From positions 4,154,001 through 4,218,000 of the forward strand of contig NZ_CP107899.1 of NCBI RefSeq assembly GCF_036013915.1: 64,000 bases of DNA, written 5' to 3'. The position numbers and the translations under genes are program-made. Below, piece by piece: positions 52,954 through 61,112 of this stretch; within the stretch, counting starts at the first letter, position 1, and each line of letters opens with the position of its first letter. Under the pieces are notes generated by a model. It had not been told where the DNA came from. It was given only the letters and a program-made list of their open reading frames with translations, and did no database searches. The stretch comes from Streptomyces sp. NBC_00464. GTDB lineage: Bacteria; Actinomycetota; Actinomycetes; Streptomycetales; Streptomycetaceae.

Positions 52954-55900
52954 ATGACGCGAGCCGAGCAGCCAACGGTCGTGAGCCCCACCTCCGACAC
53001 ACTTGCCGCAGACTCACGCGAGCGCGCCGTACGAGCCCTGTTGCGTGTTCCCCCGCTGAAGCGGTTGTGGAGCGCCCAGCTCGTCGGCAGTACCGGCGAT
53101 GCACTCGCCCTTCTCGTGCTGGTGTTGCTGTCGCTGCAAGCGGCGGTCCTAGAGGGCTCATTCGGATCCGGATACCGCGGGGCGGCCTTCGCCGTCGCCG
53201 CCGTCTTCGGGGCCCGGATTATTTCCACCCTGCTCTTCGGAGCCGTACTCCTGGGGCCGCTGACGACCCTGACGGCCCCGGGAGGGCCGCTCGACCGGCG
53301 GTGGCTGATGATCGGCGCCGACGGGCTGCGGCTCGCGCTGCTGGTCATCGCGCCCCTGTGGATCGACTGGACGCCCGACAAGGCGCTCATGATGATCCTG
53401 ATCACCGTCTTCGTCACCGGTGCGGGCGAACGCCTGTGGACGATCGCGAAGGACAGCGCCGCCCCCGCGCTGCTGCCCGCCCCGCCGATCGAGGGCGCCG
53501 CGGTGCGCCCGCTGCCGGACCACCTCGACGCGCTGCGCCGGCTCTCCCTGCGTACGGACTTCGCCGCTGTTCCCGCCGCCGCGGCCGTGCTGTTGGTGGC
53601 CACGCTGATCGGCAATCTGCTGGGCTCGGGCCTGGAGTGGTTCTCCTTCCACCAGGCGGCCCTCGGCTCGTACGTCGCGGCCGGACTGTTCTCCGCCTCC
53701 ATCTCCACCCTGTACTTCCTGGAACTGCCCGGTACGCCGACGCCCCGTCCGCGCTCGCCCCTGGAGGGGCTGCGCCGGCCGTCCGCAGGCAGCGGACCGG
53801 ACAAGGGCCGCACCGGCGCCGTCCCGCTGATCGTCGCGACCTGCGCCGCGGTAGCCGGAGCGATCGCGGCCGCGGCCGCCGTCGCCGTACTGCACGCCGC
53901 CGACCTCGGTGGCGGCCCCGCCACCTTCGCCCTGCTGATCCTCGCCCTGACCGGCGGTACGGGCGTCGGCATCCGCACCGCGCAGAAGGTGCTGCCGACC
54001 CTGTCGCGCCGGCGGCTGCTCTCCCTGGCCACCGCCGTCACCGGAGTCGCCCTCCTGGCGATGGGCCTGGTGCCGGACACGGCGACTGTCGTCCTGATCG
54101 CCGTACTCGCCGGATACACGGCGGGTGTCGCGGCGAACACCGGCCATGTGCTCGTCGACCAGGAGACCGAGGAGTTCCGCCGGGCCCGCACCACCGAGCA
54201 CCTCCAGGCCGTCGTCCGGGTCCTGATCGCGCTCGGCGCGGTCGGCGGCCCGCTGGTGGCCGCCGCCATCGGCACCCAGCGCCTGACCGCGGGCGACTTC
54301 GTCTTCGCGCACGGCGGCGCCGCCTTCACCCTGATGCTGATCGGCGCCCTGCTGCTGCCGGTCGCCGCGATCGTCCTCGCGAAGACGGACGACCGTTCCG
54401 GAGTACCGCTGCGCCGCGATCTGCGCGAGGCGCTGCGCGGCGGCGACCCGGCGGTCGCCCCCGCCGCGACCGGCTTCTTCCTCGCCCTGGAGGGCGGTGA
54501 CGGAGCAGGCAAGTCCACCCAGGTCGAGGCGCTCGCCGACTGGATCCGCGCCAAGGGCCACGAGGTCGTCGTCACCCGTGAACCCGGTGCGACCCCCGTC
54601 GGCAAGCGGCTGCGCTCGATCCTGCTCGACGTGTCGTCGGCGGGGCTCTCCAACCGGGCCGAGGCCCTGCTGTACGCAGCCGACCGCGCCGAACACGTCG
54701 ACTCGGTCGTGCGTCCGGCGCTGGAGCGGGGCGCGATCGTCATCTCCGACCGCTACATCGACTCGTCCGTCGCCTACCAGGGTGCGGGCCGCGATCTCGC
54801 GCCGACGGAGATCGCCCGGATCTCGCGCTGGGCGACGAGCGGGCTCGTACCGCATCTGACGGTGCTTCTGGACGTCGACCCGCAGACCGCGAGGGAACGG
54901 TTCACCGAGGCGCCCGACCGGCTCGAGTCCGAGCCGCCCGAGTTCCACGCCCGGGTGCGCTCCGGCTTCCTGACGCTGGCCGCCGCCGATCCGACGCGTT
55001 ACCTGGTGGTGGACGCCGGCCAGGAACCGGAGGCGATCACCACGGTCGTACGTCACCGGCTCGACCATCTCCTTCCGCTCTCCGAGGCCGAGATCAAGGC
55101 TCGGGAAGAGGCGCGCAAGGCCGCCGAGGAAGAGGCCAGGCGCCTCGCCGAGGAGGAGGCCGCGCGCAAGGCGGAGGAGGAGCGCCTGGAGCGCGAGCGG
55201 CAGGAGCAGCTCGCCAAGCTCCGTGCCGAGGAGGAGGAGCGCAAGCGCCGCGAGGAGGAGGAAGCGCGCCGCCGCGAGGCCGAACGGCAGGCGGAAGAGG
55301 CCCGGCAGCGTGCCGAGGAGGCCCGCCGGATCGCCGAGGAGGAGCGCGCCCGGATCGAGGCCGAGGACGCGGCCCGCGAGGCCGAGCAGGCACGGTTGCG
55401 CCGCCAGGCGGAGGAAGAGGCGCGGCTGCGGCAGGAAGCCGAGGCGAAGCGTCTGGAGAAGCAGCGCAAGGCCGAGGAGGCTCTGCTCCGGGCCGAGGCG
55501 GCTCGCAGGCAGGCGGAAGCCGATGCTGCTGTGGCAGCGGAGAGCGCCCGCGCTCGGGCGGCGGCCGCGCAGGCGGTAGCCGATGCCGAGGCGGCGGAGG
55601 CGGCTGCGGCCGCGAATGCGTCGCGTGCCCAGTCCTCGCGTGCCCAGTCCTCGCCGTCCGAGTCGGACAGTGAGCTGACGGTGCCGACCCCGATCGTCAA
55701 CCCGAACGAGATCACGCAGCCGGTGCCGTCCCCGGTGGATCCGCAGTCCGGCTCCGGGCGGGCACGTAGCGCGTCGCCGTCCGCGCCCTGGCCTTCCGAC
55801 GAGGCCGAGACGGCGATGATCCCGAAGATCTCCGACGCCTCCGGAACCCCCGGTGCGGCGGACGAGACGGCGGTGCTTCCGCCGGTACGGGACACGGGGC

Positions 55901-56238
55901 GGGACACGGGGCGGAACTCCGGCCGGAACTCCGGACGCGACGCCGACCCCGCGGACCGGGTGCCTCGTGGCATCTTCCGGGACGAGCACCCGGCGGGTTC
56001 CGTGCCGGAGGGCGAGAACGAGCGCACCCGTGAGCTGCCGCAGATCACCGACCCGCATGCGGACCCGGATGCGGACCGGAGCCGGCCGGAGTCGTCCGGA
56101 CGGTCGCGGCGTCCGCGCCCGGACTGGGCGGAGGAGACCCCGCTGGACGACCTGCCCACGCTGGCGGACGAGCTGCTCGGCGACCACGACGACGAGGGCC
56201 CCGAACCCAAGGGCCGGGGACGCCGCCCGCGCCGCTGA
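52954..56238 (+). CDS. tmk: MFS-like membrane domain fused to thymidylate kinase
   Basis: 1094 aa, several times the length of a normal thymidylate kinase (about 210 aa). Residues about 30-490 form an MFS-like domain with about 12 hydrophobic segments (LKRLWSAQLVGSTGDALALLVLVLL). The kinase spans about 508-705: P-loop LEGGDGAGKST, TREPGATPVGKRLR, ISDRYIDSSVAYQGAGRDL (DRY) and RFTEAPDRLE. A coiled-coil of Glu/Ala/Arg heptads (about 708-890) and a disordered tail follow. The kinase makes dTDP from dTMP and appears complete. holB follows, as tmk and holB often pair. Why a transporter-like domain is attached is unknown; it would place the kinase at the membrane. Confidence 0.9.
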   Translation: MTRAEQPTVVSPTSDTLAADSRERAVRALLRVPPLKRLWSAQLVGSTGDALALLVLVLLSLQAAVLEGSFGSGYRGAAFAVAAVFGARIISTLLFGAVLLGPLTTLTAPGGPLDRRWLMIGADGLRLALLVIAPLWIDWTPDKALMMILITVFVTGAGERLWTIAKDSAAPALLPAPPIEGAAVRPLPDHLDALRRLSLRTDFAAVPAAAAVLLVATLIGNLLGSGLEWFSFHQAALGSYVAAGLFSASISTLYFLELPGTPTPRPRSPLEGLRRPSAGSGPDKGRTGAVPLIVATCAAVAGAIAAAAAVAVLHAADLGGGPATFALLILALTGGTGVGIRTAQKVLPTLSRRRLLSLATAVTGVALLAMGLVPDTATVVLIAVLAGYTAGVAANTGHVLVDQETEEFRRARTTEHLQAVVRVLIALGAVGGPLVAAAIGTQRLTAGDFVFAHGGAAFTLMLIGALLLPVAAIVLAKTDDRSGVPLRRDLREALRGGDPAVAPAATGFFLALEGGDGAGKSTQVEALADWIRAKGHEVVVTREPGATPVGKRLRSILLDVSSAGLSNRAEALLYAADRAEHVDSVVRPALERGAIVISDRYIDSSVAYQGAGRDLAPTEIARISRWATSGLVPHLTVLLDVDPQTARERFTEAPDRLESEPPEFHARVRSGFLTLAAADPTRYLVVDAGQEPEAITTVVRHRLDHLLPLSEAEIKAREEARKAAEEEARRLAEEEAARKAEEERLERERQEQLAKLRAEEEERKRREEEEARRREAERQAEEARQRAEEARRIAEEERARIEAEDAAREAEQARLRRQAEEEARLRQEAEAKRLEKQRKAEEALLRAEAARRQAEADAAVAAESARARAAAAQAVADAEAAEAAAAANASRAQSSRAQSSPSESDSELTVPTPIVNPNEITQPVPSPVDPQSGSGRARSASPSAPWPSDEAETAMIPKISDASGTPGAADETAVLPPVRDTGRDTGRNSGRNSGRDADPADRVPRGIFRDEHPAGSVPEGENERTRELPQITDPHADPDADRSRPESSGRSRRPRPDWAEETPLDDLPTLADELLGDHDDEGPEPKGRGRRPRR

Positions 56239-56498
56239 CCGGGTGTGCCGAGCCGATGGTCCTGCGCGAACGAACAGGCGCAGGACCATCGTCGTCCGGC
56301 CGCCGCGCTGCCGCCGTCCGTTCCCCGGGCGGCCGGAGCCCGTCCGCCGGTCTGCCGGGATTGTCAGACCCGTCCCCCACAATGGGAAGCCGGATCGACG
56401 AACGCCACGGCGACAGCCATGACGAGAACCACACAGGGCCGCGCCGCCGTTCCACGGAACGGCGGCGCGGCCGTACACCACCGGAAGGGCGGTGACCC

Positions 56499-57704
56499 AT
56501 GTCCGTCTGGGACGACCTGGTCGGCCAGGACCGCGTGCAGGAGCAGCTCGGCGCCGCCGCCCGGGATGCCGACGCGCTGGTCACCGCCAATTCCACGGGG
56601 CAGCCGGTGCCACCCGGTTCGAGGATGACCCACGCCTGGCTGTTCACCGGCCCCCCGGGATCCGGCCGGTCCACTGCGGCACGGGCCTTCGCCGCCGCCC
56701 TGCAGTGCACCAGTCCGGACCGCGCTCTGGGCGGGGCGCCGGGCTGCGGTTTCTGCGACGGCTGTCACACGAGCCTCATCGGTACGCATGCCGATGTCGA
56801 CGTGATCCGCACCGATCTGCTCTCCATCGGTGTGAAGGAGACCCGGGAGCTGGTCCGCCGCGCCCAGCTCTCGCCGGCCGTGGGGCGCTGGCAGGTCATC
56901 GTCATGGAGGACGCCGACCGCCTCACCGAGGGCGCGGGCAATGTGCTGCTGAAGGCGGTCGAGGAGCCCGCTCCGCGCACGGTGTGGCTGCTCTGCGCAC
57001 CCTCGCTGGAGGACGTGCTGCCCACGATCCGGTCCCGCTGCCGCCACCTCACCCTCCGTACCCCGTCGGTCGAAGCCGTCGCCGATGTCCTGATCCGGCG
57101 CGACGGCATCGACCCGGAGCGGGCCGCGGCCGCCTCCCGCGCCACTCAGGGGCACATCGGCAGGGCCCGCCGCCTCGCCACCGACGAGCGGGCCCGTGCC
57201 CGCAGGGCTGCCGTCCTGAAGCTGCCGTTGCGCGTCGACGACATCGGCGGCTGTCTCAAGGCCGCGCAGGAGCTGATCGACACCGCCACGGATGACGCGA
57301 AGCAGGCGGCCGAGGATGTCGACGTCAAGGAGACGGAAGACATGAAGGCCGCGCTCGGTGCCTCCGCCGGGGGGCGGATGCCGCGGGGCACGGCAGGGGT
57401 GATGAAGGAGCTGGAGGACCGGCAGAAGCGCCGTAAGACCCGTACCCAGCGCGACAGCCTCGATCTGGCGCTCACCGAGCTGACCGGGTTCTACCGCGAC
57501 GTGCTCGCCATGCAGCTGGGTTCCCGGATCGCCATCGCCAATGCCGACGCCCAGGACTCCCTCGACCGCATCGCCCGCTCGTCCACACCCGAGCGCACCT
57601 TGCGCCGGATCGAGGCCGTGACCGCCTGCCGCCGGGCGCTGGACCGCAATGTGGCCCCGCTGCTCGCGGTGGAGGCGATGACGATGGCGCTGCGAGCGGG
57701 CTGA
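56499..57704 (+). CDS. holB: DNA polymerase III delta' subunit
   Basis: 401 aa from an ATG with GGAAGG upstream. AAA+ clamp-loader features: VWDDLVGQDRVQEQLG, a P-loop-type FTGPPGSGRSTAARAFA, the zinc module CTSPDRALGGAPGCGFCDGC (four cysteines), Walker B-like VIVMEDADRLTEGAGNVLLKAVEEPA and sensor LCAPSLEDVLPTIRSRCRHL. The SRC motif at the end of this region (IRSRCRHL) is the arginine finger element. It acts in the DNA polymerase III clamp loader. Good synteny with tmk in front and with topA/holB in mycobacteria (Rv3646c/Rv3644c). Confidence 0.94.
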   Translation: MSVWDDLVGQDRVQEQLGAAARDADALVTANSTGQPVPPGSRMTHAWLFTGPPGSGRSTAARAFAAALQCTSPDRALGGAPGCGFCDGCHTSLIGTHADVDVIRTDLLSIGVKETRELVRRAQLSPAVGRWQVIVMEDADRLTEGAGNVLLKAVEEPAPRTVWLLCAPSLEDVLPTIRSRCRHLTLRTPSVEAVADVLIRRDGIDPERAAAASRATQGHIGRARRLATDERARARRAAVLKLPLRVDDIGGCLKAAQELIDTATDDAKQAAEDVDVKETEDMKAALGASAGGRMPRGTAGVMKELEDRQKRRKTRTQRDSLDLALTELTGFYRDVLAMQLGSRIAIANADAQDSLDRIARSSTPERTLRRIEAVTACRRALDRNVAPLLAVEAMTMALRAG

Positions 57705-57805
57705 AGCCGCCGGGCACGGCTGCACGGAGGTGACCGTCGCGCAGCCGGGCTGATCGCCGAATCACCCGAAAGAGCAGGGAAACGGGCGAGTCGCCGCCCG
57801 GCGGC

Positions 57806-57811
57806 TACGCT
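57806..57811 (+). promoter_or_regulatory. -10-like TACGCT, leaderless start
   Basis: TACGCT, then CCGGAC, then the ATG at 57818. No ribosome binding site. Same 6-nt gap as elsewhere. Confidence 0.45.
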
Positions 57812-57817
57812 CCGGAC

Positions 57818-59368
57818 ATGCACACCAGGCGCCCGCTCCGCACCCTCGCCCTTGCGCTCGGCACTGCCGGCCTCCTCATCTCCGGCTGTAGCAGTGGGAG
57901 TTCGACGACAGGCGCCTCGTCGCCCGCGCAGGCGGCCTCGGCCTCGCCCTCCGCCGTACCGGCCGCGCTGAAGCCGTACTACGCCCAGCACCTGAGCTGG
58001 CGGGACTGCGGTGTGACCGGATTCCAGTGCACCACGATGAAGGCGCCGCTCGACTACGCGAAGCCGGACGGCGGCGAGATCAAGCTGGCGGTCTCCCGCA
58101 AGAAGGCCACAGGGCCCGGCAAGAAGATCGGCTCCCTCCTGGTCAATCCGGGAGGTCCCGGCGGATCGGCCATCGGTTATCTCCAGGGCTACGCCGCGAT
58201 CGGCTACCCCGCCCAGGTGCGCGCCCGCTACGACATGGTCGCCATCGACCCGCGCGGGGTGGCGCGCAGCGAACCCGTCGAATGTCTCACCGGACCGCAG
58301 ATGGACGCCTACACACAGGTCGACCAGACCCCTGACGACGCGGTCGAGGTCACGAAGCTGAGCGGCGCCTTCAAGAAGTTCGCCACGGGCTGCGAGCAGC
58401 GCTCGGGCGAGATCCTGCCGCACGTCTCCACCGTGGAGACGGCCCGCGACATGGACATCCTGCGCGCGCTGCTCGGGGACGATCAACTGCACTACGTCGG
58501 TGCCTCGTACGGCACCTTCCTGGGCGCGACGTACGCCGAGCTCTTCCCCGCGCGGGCCGGCCGGCTCGTCCTCGACGGCGCGATGGACCCCTCGCTGCCG
58601 TCGGTCGACATGAACCGCGACCAGACGGCAGGCTTCGAGACCGCGTTCCAGTCCTTCGCGGCGGACTGCGTGAAGAAGGCGGACTGCCCGCTCGGCACGG
58701 TGTCCGCCGCCGACGCGGCGACCAACCTGAAGAAGCTGTTCAGCGACCTCGACGCGAAGCCGATCGCCACGGGCGAGTCCCGCAAGCTCGGCGAGTCCCT
58801 CGCCACCACGGGCGTCATCGCCGCCATGTACGACGAGACGGCCTGGCCCCAGCTCCGCGAGGCGCTCACCGGTGCGAAGGCGGGTGACGGTTCGGGGCTG
58901 CTCTCCCTGGCGGACAGCTACTACGAGCGCGAGCCGAACGGTACGTACGCGAACCTCATGTACGCCAACGCGGCGGTGAACTGCCTGGACCTCCCGCCCG
59001 CCTTCACCACCTCCGAGGCGGTCACCCAGGCCCTGCCCACCTTCGAGAAGGCCTCGCCGGTCTTCGGGAAGGGCTTCGCCTGGGCCTCCCTGAACTGCGC
59101 CTACTGGCCGGTCCCCGCCACCGGCGCCCCGCACCCCATCAAGGCGGAGGGCGCCGCCCCGATCGTGGTCGTCGGCACCACCCGGGACCCGGCGACCCCG
59201 TACAAGTGGGCGCAGTCCCTCGCCGGCCAGCTCGCCTCGGGCACGCTGCTCACCTACGAGGGCGACGGGCACACGGCGTACGGCCGCGGCAGCGACTGCA
59301 TCGACACGGCGATCAACACGTACCTCCTGGAGGGCACCGCGCCGGACGACGGCAAGAAGTGCTCCTGA
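57818..59368 (+). CDS. lipoprotein alpha/beta hydrolase, S33 aminopeptidase-like
   Basis: 516 aa. Signal peptide and lipobox LLISGC (Cys24), so the enzyme is anchored outside the membrane. The alpha/beta core has LLVNPGGPGGSAIGYL (oxyanion region), GASYGTFLGATYAE with nucleophile Ser230, the acid in VVGTTRDPATPYKWAQ and the histidine in GDGHTAYGRGSDCID. This matches the Streptomyces tripeptidyl aminopeptidases (Tap, SlpD and SlpE). It likely trims peptides from secreted proteins or food. Ends just before the tRNA gene and is the last gene of the conserved block. Confidence 0.92.
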   Translation: MHTRRPLRTLALALGTAGLLISGCSSGSSTTGASSPAQAASASPSAVPAALKPYYAQHLSWRDCGVTGFQCTTMKAPLDYAKPDGGEIKLAVSRKKATGPGKKIGSLLVNPGGPGGSAIGYLQGYAAIGYPAQVRARYDMVAIDPRGVARSEPVECLTGPQMDAYTQVDQTPDDAVEVTKLSGAFKKFATGCEQRSGEILPHVSTVETARDMDILRALLGDDQLHYVGASYGTFLGATYAELFPARAGRLVLDGAMDPSLPSVDMNRDQTAGFETAFQSFAADCVKKADCPLGTVSAADAATNLKKLFSDLDAKPIATGESRKLGESLATTGVIAAMYDETAWPQLREALTGAKAGDGSGLLSLADSYYEREPNGTYANLMYANAAVNCLDLPPAFTTSEAVTQALPTFEKASPVFGKGFAWASLNCAYWPVPATGAPHPIKAEGAAPIVVVGTTRDPATPYKWAQSLAGQLASGTLLTYEGDGHTAYGRGSDCIDTAINTYLLEGTAPDDGKKCS

Positions 59369-59466
59369 CCTGCGACTGAGGCGTGGAAACGGGGCGGTAC
59401 GGAGCACCCCTCGAAACTGTGTAGACTTGGCGACGCTGCTGATCGCATCATGGTGCGACAGGGCGC

Positions 59467-59540
59467 GCCGCCTTAGCTCAGTTGGCCAGAGCAACGCACT
59501 CGTAATGCGTAGGTCTCGGGTTCGAATCCCGAAGGCGGCT
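59467..59540 (+). tRNA. tRNA-Thr (anticodon CGU)
   Basis: A full cloverleaf: acceptor GCCGCCT/AGGCGGC, D-arm GCTCAGTTGGCCAGAGC, anticodon stem ACGCA/TGCGT with loop CTCGTAA (anticodon CGT at 59501-59503), T-arm CGGGTTCGAATCCCG, discriminator U. The 3' CCA is not encoded. It reads ACG codons. Confidence 0.95.
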
Positions 59541-59545
59541 CCGCT

Positions 59546-59590
59546 TAAGCCTCAGGACTCACTCGCCGTGACCTGGGGCTTTTGCTTTTT
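59546..59590 (+). terminator. terminator after tRNA-Thr
   Basis: AAGCCTCAGG...GTGACCTGGGGCTT forms an imperfect stem followed by TTTGCTTTTT, a U-rich tract that suits a rho-independent terminator. Confidence 0.6.
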
Positions 59591-59739
59591 CCGGGGCGGA
59601 ATCGGGCATGGAGAGCCGCACGGCGGGGACGCCGTGGAAGTGCTTGCGTGAGCGATGCGTGAGCGGATGGGCTTGGACGAGACACACCGCTGAGCGCTGT
59701 CGCTTGCGACTGGTACTCCTTCTCGTGCTGCCCCTGGTC

Positions 59740-60375
59740 GACTGCGATGTATTGGACCGGGCCGTCGGCAGCTGGCTGGCCGCGAGGCGTCCTCAGGCCG
59801 GCGGACGATGCTGCGAGCGATCTCGGTGGACGGCAAGTCCCTGCGCGGGACCGCCCATGCGCATGGCCGGAAGATCCACCTGTTGGCGGCCGTCGACCAC
59901 ACGACCGCTGTCGTCCTGGGGCAGGTCGACGTCGAGACCAGGACGAACGAGATCACCTGCTTCCAGCTCTGCTTGACGGCACCGAGCTGGCTGGAGCGGT
60001 CGTGACCAGCGACGCAATGCACACTCGGCGCGAACACGCCGAGTATCTGATCGGCCGGGACGTCCACTACATCGTGATCGTCAAGGGCAACCAGAAGAAG
60101 CTTCGCAAGCAGATGAAGTCCCGTCCCTGGAAGCAGATCCCGCTGCAGAACCGCACCACCGAGGAGGGGCACGGCCCAGGAGAGATCCGTCGGCTCAAGG
60201 TCTGCACCGTTGCCTCACAGCTTCGGACAGGCAACGCTTCCCGCGCCATGGCCACCTGGCGCAACCGCGCCATCGGAGCCCTCCGCCTCGCCGGCTGCCG
60301 CGGCATCGCTGCCGCCCTCAGGCAAAACGCCCGCGACGCCACCCGGCCACTACGCATCGGACATTCCATGATCAG
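59740..60375 (+). pseudogene. remnant of ISAs1-family transposase (frameshifts, internal deletion)
   Basis: Pieces of an ISAs1-type transposase appear in three successive reading frames. First is [14 protein letters not shown] (about 59750-59800), then [37 protein letters not shown] (59815-59935, catalytic Asp region), then [48 protein letters not shown] (about 59970-60115). Frameshifts lie near 59805 and 59965. After KVCTVAS the text jumps to [26 protein letters not shown], the family's C-terminal part, so about 100 codons with the last catalytic Glu are missing. It cannot be active. Confidence 0.85.
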
Positions 60376-60717
60376 AAAGCGGTCATACCCGCTTCATGCC
60401 AAGGCTCTGCCCGCAACCCGGCCATCGCGCCGGCTTGGTTCCGCCCTGGTCGGAACGGATACCCGCGCCGCGTCTGAAGAAATAGTAAAGCCCACTGCGC
60501 ATCAGAGGCTTGGAGGAGTACGGCGTAGTGATCAATATGGGTCACTACTATTAGCTTTACCCCAAGTCGGATTCGCGTCGCCCGAGTGGAAATTTTCAGG
60601 CACATGTATATCGGCGAGTAAACGTTCCTCAAAATGGGCTTGTGGATATCGAGGCGGCCGGGTGATGATCACGGTGCCGGCAGGGGTCGGCGGTTAGATC
60701 CATAGGGGGTGAAATGC
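60376..60717. other. intergenic, AT-richer segment upstream of the peptide gene
   Basis: From 60480 to 60640 the sequence is clearly less GC-rich than the window average, which is typical of promoter or acquired DNA. No gene was recognised. It probably carries the promoter for the peptide gene. Confidence 0.45.
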
Positions 60718-60801
60718 ATGGAGGCCACCAACGAGACCCTCGTTGCCGTGGTGGAGAACGAGGGTGATTCCCTTCTCTGCTTCGACGACATTCCCGACTA
60801 A
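60718..60801 (+). CDS. 27-aa peptide, candidate RiPP precursor
   Basis: A 27-codon frame, ATG to TAA, with AGGGGGTGA 6-8 nt upstream, one of the strongest ribosome binding sites in the window. It begins MEATNETLVAVVENEGDS and ends LLCFDDIPD. Nine residues are acidic, one Cys lies seven from the end, and Ser and two Thr are also present. A short peptide gene, then a hairpin, then a SagB-type dehydrogenase gene, fits a ribosomal peptide precursor with the Cys in a core region. The peptide is too short for similarity to prove it. The alternative is a leader peptide or chance frame. An upstream ATG (60714) is out of frame. Confidence 0.5.
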   Translation: MEATNETLVAVVENEGDSLLCFDDIPD

Positions 60802-61112
60802 ATCTGGATCACCAGTCGGCGTCGCTGCGAGGCAGGCGCCGACTGGTTTGCCTTCACTGTTGGCCATGAATAGGCCGCCGCGTAGTTCGTCGAGGCGGAG
60901 GTGCGCGGAAGCCTCGGATCCTCCTTTCATGACCAGCCCGGTCAAGCGGTAACCGCGCGGCGGTAGGGGTTCGCTGCCCGCCTCATGCATAGTCGACGCG
61001 AGGCGGCATGATTGACGGCGGTCGTACGGATCAACTCTCTTTTCGATAGCATCGAAGACGCCACTGTCTGCACATATTCGAGACCAAAACCGGGGACTAG
61101 GTAATAACCGCC
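60802..61112. other. gap between peptide gene and SagB-type gene
   Basis: About 310 nt. Starts with the hairpin at 60811-60847. A minus-strand frame across 60694-60990 overlaps the peptide gene; it has no recognised domain. The last 80 nt (61030-61112) are AT-richer and may carry a second promoter. Confidence 0.45.
60811..60847 (+). terminator. hairpin directly after the peptide gene
   Basis: A 13-bp stem (60811-60823 with 60835-60847, one G-U pair, loop of 11 nt) starts 10 nt after the peptide stop codon, with TTTGCC behind. Placed like the attenuators that raise precursor levels relative to downstream enzymes. Confidence 0.6.

Noticed and set aside
49442..53161. Minus-strand frame of 1239 codons opposite topA
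   Set aside because: Antisense shadow of topA with no domain.
53158..56481. Minus-strand frame of 1107 codons opposite the tmk fusion gene
   Set aside because: Shadow frame; Gly/Arg-rich repeats reflect the coiled-coil codons on the other strand.
60694..60990. Minus-strand 98-codon frame over the peptide gene
   Set aside because: It has no recognisable domain and overlaps the peptide gene and its hairpin; a GGAGG is present but too far from the internal ATG. Kept as a weak alternative, not annotated.
61012..61050. TTGACG as promoter -35 for the SagB-type gene
   Set aside because: No acceptable -10 lies at 16-19 nt, so a promoter could not be supported.
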